Positions 1 through 6,133 of a DNA stretch of 6,848 nucleotides are shown here, piece after piece. Origin of the DNA: Adhaeribacter sp. (GTDB taxonomy: Bacteria; Bacteroidota; Bacteroidia; Cytophagales; Hymenobacteraceae). The stretch's first letter is position 1; every line of letters starts with the position of its first letter. The position numbers and the translations under genes were made by a program. The stretch lies in NCBI GenBank assembly GCA_028288395.1, contig JAQBNV010000520.1, positions 1 to 6,848 of the forward strand, in the 5' to 3' direction. The notes beneath the pieces are model-generated. The model saw only the letters and a list, made by a program, of their open reading frames with translations, ran no database searches and was not told the origin of the DNA.

Positions 1-708
1 CCCAATAATGCGGTACTAAGCATTTCCGGCGATATTGACGTGGAACAGACCCGCCAGTTGGTACAGAAATATTTTGCTCCCATCAACCGGGGCACCCGCA
101 GCATCAATCGCCCAACAGAGCAGGAACCGCAACAAACCGCCGAAAAACGCGAAATTGTATTCGACGAAGTGCAATTACCGGCCGTGGTACAGGCTTACCA
201 CATACCCAAGCAAACTTCTCCTGATTTCTATGCTATTTCTATGCTGACCACCTTGCTGACCGGCGGCGAAAGCGCCCGCCTGACCAAAGCCCTGGTAGAC
301 CAGCAACAAGCCGCCGCTTACGTGGGCGCCATCCCGATGGAACTCGAAGATCCGGGTTTGTTTCTGATGTTTGCGGTAGCCAACCTGGGCAAGGAGTCCG
401 ATGATTTGGAAAAGGCCGTGGATACCGAAATAGATCGCGTAAAAAAAGAGCCCTTAACCGATCGGGAGTTTCTGAAGTTGCGCAACCAGGTAGAAAGCAC
501 GCTGGTTCGGCAATATACCACCAACCTGGGCATTGCCGAGCAGCTGGCCAATTTTCACCTGTTTTACAAAGATACCAATCTGATTAACACCGAGCTCCAA
601 AACTACCTGGCTGTTAAAAAAGAAGACATTACCCGGGTAGCCAACAAATATTTAACTAAAGAAACCCGGGTAGTGCTGCACTACGCGCCCCGGGCGAACC
701 AACGCTAA
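1..708 (+). CDS. M16 family zinc peptidase, probable catalytic subunit, 5'-truncated
   Basis: Only the last 235 codons are in the window; the frame is open from base 1, so the GTG at 40 is an internal Val and not a start. The visible N-terminus (AVLSISGDIDVEQ, then LVQKYF) is the typical end of the first M16 domain, reading like the GD-D...KYFG block of family members. A C-terminal M16 domain follows, with SARLTKALVDQQQAAAYVGA as the block that carries the Arg/Tyr pair in partner subunits. Here Val stands where Arg would be and the Tyr is kept. The zinc-binding HxxEH region would lie upstream, outside the window. M16B enzymes of this type work as two-chain periplasmic or envelope peptidases degrading small proteins and peptides. 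The next M16 gene begins 18 bases after the TAA, so the two are almost certainly co-transcribed. The catalytic assignment is inference, because the HxxEH is not seen. Confidence 0.9.
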   Translation, partial: PNNAVLSISGDIDVEQTRQLVQKYFAPINRGTRSINRPTEQEPQQTAEKREIVFDEVQLPAVVQAYHIPKQTSPDFYAISMLTTLLTGGESARLTKALVDQQQAAAYVGAIPMELEDPGLFLMFAVANLGKESDDLEKAVDTEIDRVKKEPLTDREFLKLRNQVESTLVRQYTTNLGIAEQLANFHLFYKDTNLINTELQNYLAVKKEDITRVANKYLTKETRVVLHYAPRANQR

Positions 709-726
709 CCTTACCGCATATTTACC

Positions 727-2796
727 ATGAAGCATATATATATTACCCTCTTAGCCTTTGGCCTGAGTTTGCCGGCGGCTTTGGCGCAAAAACAAACCCC
801 ACCCACGCCCGGCCCCGCTCCGGTTATAAATATAGGCGAACCAGCCTCTTTCGTTTTAAAAAATGGACTGAAGGTTTACGTGGTTGAAAAACATAAAGTG
901 CCTACGGTTTCCATTTCGCTCATTCTGGATAATGATCCGATTTTACAAGGTGATAAAAATGGCTACGTAGAGTTTACCGGCTCTTTATTGCGGACCGGCA
1001 CCAAAACCAGAGCCAAAGAGCAAATAGATGAGGAAGTAGACTTTATTGGTGCCGAATTAACCACTTTTGGCAATGGCCTGAACGGCTCGGCCCTGAAGAA
1101 ACACCTGCCCACCCTGTTGCAATTAACTTCGGATGTGCTGTTAAACCCCCAATTTAAACAGGAAGAACTCGATAAATTTAAAAAGCAAACGCTTTCGGGT
1201 TTAGCCTCGGCCAAAGCCAACCCCAACCAGGTAGAAGGCATGGTGCGCAACACCTTGCTTTTTGGTAAAAACCACCCATACGGTCAGCAGCTAACCGAAA
1301 AAACCATCGAAAATATTACCCTGGCCGATATTCAGAATTACTACACCAATTATTTTCGTCCGAATGTCGGTTACCTGGCGGTAGTAGGGGATGTAAACAC
1401 CAAAGAAGTTAAAAAGCTGGTAAAGAAATATTTTGGTACCTGGAAAAAAGGTGACGTTCCCCGGCAGAATGTTCCGGCCGCGACACCGGTTTCTGGTAAC
1501 CGGGTAGCCATTATCGACCGGCCGGGTGCCGTACAAACCGTACTATCGTATTCGAATATTGCGGATTTGAAACCCGGCAGCGCCGATGCTATTCCGGCTA
1601 CCGTAATGAACTCCATTTTGGGCGGCCCGTACTCCCGCCTTATGAATAACCTACGGGAAAAACGCGCTTATACTTACGGCGCTTACTCGCAGTTGAACCC
1701 TGATAAGCACATCAGCCAGTTTAATGCGTTTACGAGCGTGCGCAATGCCGTTACCGACAGCGCAGTAGCCCAGATGGTGCTGGAACTATACCGGATGAGG
1801 GCCGGCCAGCCCGAAGCAGCCGAACTGCAACGCGCCCAAAGCATGGTTTCAGGATCGTTTGCCCGTTCACTTGAGTCGCCGGCTACCGTTGCTATTTTTG
1901 CCATTAATACGGCCCGCTACAACCTGCCCAAAGATTATTATGCCAACTACCTCCGGAATGTAGCCGCCGTAACCCCGGCTACAATACAGCAGGTGGCCCA
2001 GAAATACATTACGCCCACGAATGCCTATATTTTAGCCGTAGGAAACGCCGATTACATCGAACGCCGCCTGACCCGCTTTGATGCGGACGGCGAACTGGAA
2101 TATTACGACGTAAACGGAAATAAGGTAGACCGCGCTTCGCTGGAAGTACCCGCCGGCCTGACAGCTGATAAGGTATTGGATAATTATATCCAGGCCTTGG
2201 GTGGCCGGGCGAACCTCGAAAAAATAAAAGATATTACTATTAATAGTACGATTACTTCGCCGGCGGCCAGCCTCACCATGATCCAAATACAGAAAGGCAC
2301 TGATAAACTTTACCAGTCTTTAAAATACGGCAGCAACGAAGTGCAGCGGACGGTGGTAAACGGCACCAAAGGCAAAGCCCTTAGTGCCCAGCAAAGCCGT
2401 AACCTGTCAACCGATGAGGTGCGGGAACATAAGCTTAAATTAGGTTTGAATAGTATCCTGAACCTGGATAAACTGGGCATTAAGAAAAATCTGATTGGTA
2501 TGGAACGGTTAAATGGCCGGGCCGCTTACCGCGTAGAACTGGTAATGCCCAACGGCAAACGTACTATTTATTACCTCGATTCCGAAACCGGGTTAAAACT
2601 GCGTGAAATGGAAATCGAACAAACAACAATAGGCAACGCTACGCAAACCACTGATTACGGCGATTACCGCGAAGTAAACGGCGTAAAAATTCCTCACCGC
2701 ATGTTGTTGTATGCTGGTCAGCAAGGGGTAGTAACCGAGGTGCAAAAAGTAGAGGTAAATAAAAATATCAAAGACGATACCTTTAAACTACCTTAA
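727..2796 (+). CDS. M16 family peptidase-like subunit without HxxEH, with LolA-like C-terminal region
   Basis: This 689-residue protein starts at ATG 727 and has a signal peptide (residues 1-20, ending PAALA before QK), so it is exported. Residues about 38-220 form the first M16 domain (FVLKNGLKVYVVE at 42-54). Where catalytic members have HxxEH, this protein has GYVEFTGSL (79-87), with Glu, Gly and Ser at the three ligand positions, so it should not bind zinc. Residues about 225-445 form the C-terminal M16 domain, with YSRLMNNLREKRAYTYG (302-318). R310 and Y317 match the Arg/Tyr pair that, in two-chain M16B enzymes, the non-zinc subunit supplies to bind substrate. From about 478 there is an extra region of roughly 210 residues (DNYIQALGG at 485-493, YYLDSETG at 615-622, YREVNGVKIPH at 647-657) that resembles LolA or lipoprotein-sorting-like domains of Bacteroidota. 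It follows the first M16 gene by 18 bases, with no Shine-Dalgarno motif. Most likely it is the partner subunit of that enzyme. Confidence 0.93.
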   Translation: MKHIYITLLAFGLSLPAALAQKQTPPTPGPAPVINIGEPASFVLKNGLKVYVVEKHKVPTVSISLILDNDPILQGDKNGYVEFTGSLLRTGTKTRAKEQIDEEVDFIGAELTTFGNGLNGSALKKHLPTLLQLTSDVLLNPQFKQEELDKFKKQTLSGLASAKANPNQVEGMVRNTLLFGKNHPYGQQLTEKTIENITLADIQNYYTNYFRPNVGYLAVVGDVNTKEVKKLVKKYFGTWKKGDVPRQNVPAATPVSGNRVAIIDRPGAVQTVLSYSNIADLKPGSADAIPATVMNSILGGPYSRLMNNLREKRAYTYGAYSQLNPDKHISQFNAFTSVRNAVTDSAVAQMVLELYRMRAGQPEAAELQRAQSMVSGSFARSLESPATVAIFAINTARYNLPKDYYANYLRNVAAVTPATIQQVAQKYITPTNAYILAVGNADYIERRLTRFDADGELEYYDVNGNKVDRASLEVPAGLTADKVLDNYIQALGGRANLEKIKDITINSTITSPAASLTMIQIQKGTDKLYQSLKYGSNEVQRTVVNGTKGKALSAQQSRNLSTDEVREHKLKLGLNSILNLDKLGIKKNLIGMERLNGRAAYRVELVMPNGKRTIYYLDSETGLKLREMEIEQTTIGNATQTTDYGDYREVNGVKIPHRMLLYAGQQGVVTEVQKVEVNKNIKDDTFKLP

Positions 2797-2808
2797 TTCT
2801 TAAATACC

Positions 2809-2860
2809 GGATAAAAGCAAAGGAGGGATGTGTTTACACATCCCTCCTTTGCTTTTATCC
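2809..2860. terminator. Bidirectional terminator hairpin with a perfect 25-bp stem
   Basis: Bases 2809-2833 and 2836-2860 are perfect reverse complements with a two-base TT loop. The stem has a GC core (GGAGGGATGTG against CACATCCCTCC) flanked by AAAGCAAA on the left and TTTGCTTTT on the right. RNA read from either strand therefore ends its stem in a T-rich stretch. The hairpin begins 12 bases after the stop of the M16 gene and lies between it and the convergent DUF72 gene, so it can serve both. Confidence 0.85.
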
Positions 2861-2994
2861 CTAACCTAAATTGCTTCCTGCTCAACGATGATAAAGGAAG
2901 GATTTATCGGGATTATTAAACCTATCGTTTTTTTAACCTAAAAATTTTTATACATTCTATTAAGTCCTCACTTACAACCACATACAAGTTTAAA

Positions 2995-3023
2995 CGACCA
3001 TAATACCGGGCGATATTATGTCG
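2995..3023 (-). terminator. Stem-loop just past the DUF72 stop codon, possible weak terminator
   Basis: Bases 2995-3005 and 3014-3023 pair over 10 bp with one bulged C (2999) and an 8-base loop. It begins 10 bases past the DUF72 stop, on that gene's downstream side. There is no clear T-run after it on the minus strand, so it may be only an mRNA 3'-end structure, with the strong hairpin at 2809-2860 doing the termination. Confidence 0.3.
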
Positions 3024-3033
3024 AAGAAATAAA

Positions 3034-3948
3034 CTAAAACAATTTACCCTGTACCGGCTGGGGAATAGGTTTGGGCTTTTCCAATTCGATGCCACAAACC
3101 TTTTTTAGATTGCCCAGGAAATAATTGATTAGCACCGGTGAATGGTTAATATCCTGCTGATGGATAAAAAAATATAGCTTTTGCAAGCCCAGTTCAAACC
3201 AGGTTTTAAGGCGCGCTATCCATTCATCAAGACGGGAATAATCGGTAGGATGTAAGCCATACCCGACAAACCGGATAAAGGCCGTATTATTCGTCAGGCG
3301 CATGTGCAATACATCGCGCCGGCCGGCCACATCGGTTATAACAGTAGCCAGGTTATAAGCTTCGAGCAAGGCGCATACTTCTTCGAATGGCACAGCTTTG
3401 TTAAACCAGTTTTCGTCGCGTAATTCTAAAGCCAGCGGAAAATCACCTGGAAAATCATTCAGGTAACGCAGGAGTATATCCACCTCGCCGGGCGCAAATG
3501 TGGGTGGCAATTGTAAAAATGCGCAGCCTAAATATTCCTTTAACCCGCTTAAGCTTTCGCAGAAACGATTTGTCTCCTCCCTACTCCTGCTTAGCCGCTT
3601 TTCGTGGCTGATAATTTGCGGCAACTTCGGGCAAAAGGTAAAGTTAGGCGTTACGGTATTTCGCCACAGGTTTATAGTAGCTGCATCGGGTATCCGGTAG
3701 TGAGTAGTGTTCAGCTCAATGGTATTAAACTGGCGACTGTACCAATATAGAAGCTCATGGGCGGCAGCTCCGGCCGGGTAATAACTACCACGCCAAGGCT
3801 TATTATTCCAGGTAGGGCAGCCCACATATACCTGCGGCTTCAGGTAAGCAACCGGGCGCGCACTACGCAGTACCCGCGCGGTAGCCGGTTCATCGGCTGG
3901 TAACCGGAACGATACTGAATTGATTAATTTTAAGTAACCGAAATCCAT
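3034..3948 (-). CDS. DUF72 domain-containing protein (YecE-type TIM barrel)
   Basis: This 304-residue protein runs from ATG at 3948 to TAG at 3034-3036. The DUF72 core starts at YVGCPTWNNKPWRGSYYP (41-58) and continues with FNTIELNTTHYRIP (74-87), FTFCPKL and ISHEKRL (103-119), FLQLPP (144-149), LELRDENWF (174-182) and a C-terminal QKLYFFIHQQDINHSP (256-271). All are the usual signature blocks of the family. It has no signal peptide or membrane segment, so it is cytoplasmic. DUF72 proteins have a TIM-barrel fold related to sugar isomerases or endonuclease IV-like barrels, and their reaction is not established. The first 40 residues extend beyond the usual family start. They contain FRLPADEPAT (14-23), like the FxLPxDxP stretch I recall in Bacteroidota members, and no internal Met precedes the core, so I kept this start. 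It is transcribed alone, convergent to the M16 pair and divergent from rlpA. Confidence 0.9.
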   Translation of the reverse strand: MDFGYLKLINSVSFRLPADEPATARVLRSARPVAYLKPQVYVGCPTWNNKPWRGSYYPAGAAAHELLYWYSRQFNTIELNTTHYRIPDAATINLWRNTVTPNFTFCPKLPQIISHEKRLSRSREETNRFCESLSGLKEYLGCAFLQLPPTFAPGEVDILLRYLNDFPGDFPLALELRDENWFNKAVPFEEVCALLEAYNLATVITDVAGRRDVLHMRLTNNTAFIRFVGYGLHPTDYSRLDEWIARLKTWFELGLQKLYFFIHQQDINHSPVLINYFLGNLKKVCGIELEKPKPIPQPVQGKLF

Positions 3949-3979
3949 CTCTGCGGTGTAAAAACCAGATATTTCTCAC

Positions 3980-3987
3980 TAAATATA
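3980..3987 (-). promoter_or_regulatory. Candidate -7 element for the DUF72 gene
   Basis: On the minus strand this reads TATATTTA, one base off the Bacteroidota TAnnTTTG consensus, about 32 bases before the ATG. No clear -33 motif is seen and the region is AT-rich, so this is only a candidate. Confidence 0.3.
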
Positions 3988-4170
3988 GTACATAATCCGG
4001 ATAAAATAAACTCGTGCCAGAACATTTAGTATTTATACTTAATTAATGGTGGTCAAATACTTAATTTTTAATTATTTTCTTAAAATTTTTATTAGATTTA
4101 TATCTCATATTTTTGATATTGACTATTGAACAAATTAAGGTAAAAGTTGCTCTCAGGTGCGCTGAACGAA

Positions 4171-4215
4171 TATAATTTTTGAATTATAACGCTTACAAAC
4201 GGTTATAATTTTTGA
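4171..4215. repeat. 12-bp direct repeat enclosing a 9-bp inverted repeat
   Basis: TATAATTTTTGA occurs at 4171-4182 and again at 4204-4215. Between and overlapping them, AATTATAAC (4182-4190) and GTTATAATT (4202-4210) are exact reverse complements around an 11-base spacer. It lies about 75-120 bases upstream of the rlpA promoter. It could be a protein-binding site or a chance product of AT-rich sequence. Confidence 0.5.
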
Positions 4216-4288
4216 GTTGTGTCCCCCACGACTACACCCTCATCTCGCGCCCAAGGGGCTTAAAATTAGTTTTTCCAGAAATCCTTCG

Positions 4289-4296
4289 TATTTTTG
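4289..4296 (+). promoter_or_regulatory. TAnnTTTG -7 promoter element of rlpA
   Basis: TATTTTTG matches the Bacteroidota housekeeping sigma -7 consensus TAnnTTTG exactly and is followed by C. It ends 23 bases before the chosen ATG at 4320, giving a short leader. A good -33 TTG is not evident; only a T-rich stretch (TTAGTTTTT) lies at the right distance. Confidence 0.6.
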
Positions 4297-4319
4297 CCTC
4301 ATCACCAATAGATGAACAC

Positions 4320-5036
4320 ATGCGTTTTACGAAATTACACTATGTATTCAGCTTTATCTTTATCTTATTTATCGGCCTGAGCGAACCAGGCTTTGCCCAG
4401 AAAAAAGCCAAAGTACAGCAGGGTTTAGCAACCTGGTACGGCAACCGTTATCACGGCAAAAAAACAACGAGCGGCGAAGTTTTCAACAAAAATGAAATGA
4501 CCGCAGCCCACCTCACCCTTCCTTTTGGCACCAGGGTACGGGTAACCAATCCAAAAACTCACAAATCGGTAATAGTCCGGATTAATGATCGGGGACCGTT
4601 TGGCAACAAAAAGCGTATTATTGATTTATCGGAAGCTGCAGCCCGCAAAATTCAGGTATACAATCATGGCGAAGCTCGGGTAACGGTAGAAATATTACCG
4701 GAATATGCCTGGATGGACGAAGATAAAGATCGCTTACTATCTTTTGTTCCGGAGACGGCACCCGAAACCGGTTCTCTCAAAACGCCTAGCCCTTATTTTG
4801 TTATTCAGGCCGGTATTTTTACCAAACAGGTAAATGCCATGGCATATACCGAAAAAATTAAAAACCTGAACCAGCAGTTAGCCATTAAAATGCAGGAAGG
4901 CTCCGCCAACGGCAATAAAATTCACCGCGTAATTGCGGGCCAGTTTGCCAGCCGGGCCGAAGCCGAAGCCTTTAATTTCAAACTAGGCAAAGAAGGCATT
5001 AACGGATTAATTAAAATGATCCCCGGCGCTTCGTAA
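4320..5036 (+). CDS. rlpA: RlpA-type septal lytic transglycosylase-like protein with SPOR domain
   Basis: From ATG 4320 this is a 238-residue protein. Residues 1-27 are a signal peptide with a strong hydrophobic core (FSFIFILFIGL), ending GFAQ. There is no lipobox cysteine, so it should be a soluble periplasmic protein, unlike the RlpA lipoproteins of Proteobacteria. Residues about 34-125 are the double-psi beta-barrel: GLATWYG (35-41), TTSGEVF (49-55), TAAHLTLPFGTRVRV (61-75), VRINDRGPF (86-94) and IIDLSEAAARKI (100-111). E53 and D90 match the acidic residues that family knowledge links to glycan cleavage. A linker follows, then a SPOR domain at about 158-233 (YFVIQAGIF at 159-167, HRVIAGQFASRAEAEAF at 202-218), which binds peptide-stripped peptidoglycan at division sites. 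The frame stays open upstream to a TTG at 4212, but only the ATG start puts the signal peptide at the N-terminus and lies downstream of the promoter at 4289. It is monocistronic, with its own terminator. Confidence 0.92.
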   Translation: MRFTKLHYVFSFIFILFIGLSEPGFAQKKAKVQQGLATWYGNRYHGKKTTSGEVFNKNEMTAAHLTLPFGTRVRVTNPKTHKSVIVRINDRGPFGNKKRIIDLSEAAARKIQVYNHGEARVTVEILPEYAWMDEDKDRLLSFVPETAPETGSLKTPSPYFVIQAGIFTKQVNAMAYTEKIKNLNQQLAIKMQEGSANGNKIHRVIAGQFASRAEAEAFNFKLGKEGINGLIKMIPGAS

Positions 5037-5079
5037 AGCCGGTTACTTACCCAAGAAAAAGATAGATAAAGCAATACAT

Positions 5080-5121
5080 AAACAAAGCCTGACTACTTAC
5101 GGTAGCCAGGCTTTGTTTTTT
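5080..5121 (+). terminator. Rho-independent terminator of rlpA
   Basis: Left arm 5080-5096 and right arm 5102-5118 pair over 17 positions with one A-C mismatch (5092/5106). The loop is 5 bases, and the right arm (CCAGGCTTTG) runs into six Ts at 5116-5121. It lies 43 bases after the rlpA stop. Confidence 0.85.
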
Positions 5122-5181
5122 CCATAACTTACCTGCCAGGTCAGGCTTACTGCTTCGCCCTAAATTTTACTGATTAATATT

Positions 5182-5207
5182 TGTACCTAGCATCCGCCTT
5201 AGGTACA
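5182..5207. repeat. 8-bp inverted repeat (stem-loop)
   Basis: TGTACCTA (5182-5189) and TAGGTACA (5200-5207) are exact reverse complements around a 10-base loop. It sits in the leader of the pseudogene, between the rlpA terminator and the old start codon. It has no T-run and no known match, and could be an old operator or leader hairpin. Confidence 0.4.
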
Positions 5208-5230
5208 GAATAAAATATTAGCTGCCCGCT

Positions 5231-5246
5231 CCGGAAATATTTCCGG
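5231..5246. repeat. Perfect 16-bp palindrome
   Basis: CCGGAAATATTTCCGG is its own reverse complement with no spacer, 60 bases upstream of the pseudogene start. The shape suits a dimeric regulator site better than a terminator. No function can be assigned from sequence alone. Confidence 0.45.
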
Positions 5247-5305
5247 GTATTTTCAAACTCCCATTGATATTTTACTTTTACTTTCAACCTGTTTGTAAAA
5301 CCGAC

Positions 5306-5909
5306 ATGCCAATAACTGCACCACAGATTTCCGTTTACATCCAAAAATCGGCTGCCTACGCCCAACCCATTCTGAACCATCTCCCACCATGCTTGGCCCG
5401 AAACCACTAAAACTATCAAAATGGGGATTCCCGCACTGTGAGCACAATGGTATACTTTGTAGTATGGCTGCTTTTAAACACCATTGTGCCTTCACCTTCT
5501 GGAAAGCGGCTTTACTTTCCGACCCACACGAACTAATTTTGGCGGTGGGCCAAACCAGCATGAGACACCTGGGTCAGCTAAAAGTTTAGCTAATCTGCCA
5601 GCTGATGATGTTTTAATCAGTTATATATAAAGAAGCAGCCCAATTAAGTAAAGATGGCTTTAACTCGCCCCTTAAGCCCACCCGCAATGTGCCAAAAGAG
5701 GTGCAGATACCGACGTATTTTCAGGAAGCCTTAGCCGAGAACAAACCCGCCCGGGACACTTTCGAAAATTTAGTTATTCCAACCAGATAGAACACGTGAC
5801 TTGGGTAACCGCAGCTAAAAGCGAAGAAACCCGGCAAAAAAGAATGGCCACCGCCATAGCCTGAATGGCCGAAGGAAAAGTAAGAAAATGGAAATACCTG
5901 AAAATATAA
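5306..5909 (+). pseudogene. Decayed DUF1801 + OmdA (YdeI/OmpD-associated) protein gene
   Basis: No single frame codes for it, but joined frames read as a YdeI/OmdA-family protein. From ATG 5306: SVYIQKSAAYAQPILNHL. From 5385 in another frame: HHAWPETTKTIK. From 5422: WGFPHCEHNGILCSMAAF, then KHHCAFTFWKAALLSDP, the DUF1801 core. From 5583: SLANLPADDVLISYI. From 5629: KEAAQLSKDGFNSPLK, then YFQEALAENKPARDTFEN. From 5772: SYSNQIEHVTWVTAAKSEE, then TRQKRMATAIA, a TGA at 5862 where Trp is expected, and MAEGKVRKWKYLKI to TAA 5907. The second half is the OmdA domain, with its ETRxxRxxxA and AEGK blocks. Visible lesions are a frame change near 5384 with some residues apparently lost, +1 in the A-run at 5418-5421, -1 near 5580-5583, +1 near 5625-5628, -1 near 5770 and the nonsense codon. 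The family's role is unclear; the name reflects a reported link to bacteriocin protection or OmpD. Neighbouring genes are intact, which argues against sequencing error. Confidence 0.88.
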
Positions 5910-5916
5910 CATAAAA

Positions 5917-6058
5917 GGCCAGTTTCAATAGTAAGCGTCTCCGCTACCAGGGAAATATTTCACCTGCATTATTAAATAATTACCAGCCCCGCTAAAGCTG
6001 TAAGTAAAAAATTATTATTTTAGCCATAACCTGGCTAGATAGCCGCAGACGCTGGCCT
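5917..6058. repeat. Nested imperfect inverted repeats between the pseudogene and the MBL gene
   Basis: Blocks on the left recur in reverse complement on the right, in mirrored order: AGGCCAG (5917-5923) with CTGGCCT (6052-6058), AGCGTCT (5934-5940) with AGACGCT (6047-6053), and CCAGG (5947-5951) with CCTGG (6030-6034). Inside are GCTAAA (5991-5996) and TTTAGC (6019-6024), and the palindrome ATTATTAAATAAT. The first two right-hand blocks overlap by two bases, so they cannot both pair fully at once. It may be a degraded palindromic element or the 3'-end structure of the dead gene. Confidence 0.4.
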
Positions 6059-6101
6059 CTCATTTAAATAAACAAAGTAGCCGTATAAAACATCCGGCAT
6101 C

Positions 6102-6109
6102 TATTATTG
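6102..6109 (+). promoter_or_regulatory. Candidate -7 element for the MBL-fold hydrolase
   Basis: TATTATTG is one base off TAnnTTTG and lies 24 bases before the ATG at 6134. No convincing -33 element is seen. This is the best-placed candidate between the pseudogene and the hydrolase. Confidence 0.35.
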
Positions 6110-6133
6110 TTACTTGCTAAACCAAAAACTATT

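Larger units (their letters stand above)
3949..4319. other. AT-rich divergent intergenic region
   Basis: These 371 bases separate the DUF72 and rlpA starts. I see no coding signal in them. They hold a weak promoter-like site for DUF72, a direct and inverted repeat around 4171-4215, a short GC-richer stretch at about 4219-4260, and the rlpA promoter at 4289-4296. Confidence 0.7.

Noticed and set aside
40..42. GTG at 40 as the start of the first M16 gene
   Set aside because: The frame is open to base 1, and the preceding residues (AVLSISGDID) already belong to the M16 domain.
4171..4176. TATAAT as a sigma-70 -10 box
   Set aside because: Bacteroidota promoters use TAnnTTTG rather than TATAAT, the site is AT-rich, and a better element sits at 4289-4296.
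4212..4319. Upstream extension of rlpA starting at TTG 4212
   Set aside because: It would bury the signal peptide behind 36 unrelated residues and start upstream of the promoter at 4289-4296. ATG 4320 gives a normal exported protein.
5174..5561. Minus-strand open frames of 81 and 102 codons
   Set aside because: They lie antisense to the pseudogene, show no family motif and have no start signals. The plus-strand reading is clearly homologous to a known family.
5389..5589. Stand-alone 66-residue plus-strand gene
   Set aside because: It is the middle fragment of the decayed DUF1801/OmdA gene. Its start lies inside the family homology and its end is a frameshift-induced stop.
5721..5912. Minus-strand 63-codon open frame
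   Set aside because: It is antisense to the OmdA half of the pseudogene and has a low-complexity Phe/Gly/Ser/Tyr composition typical of a shadow frame.
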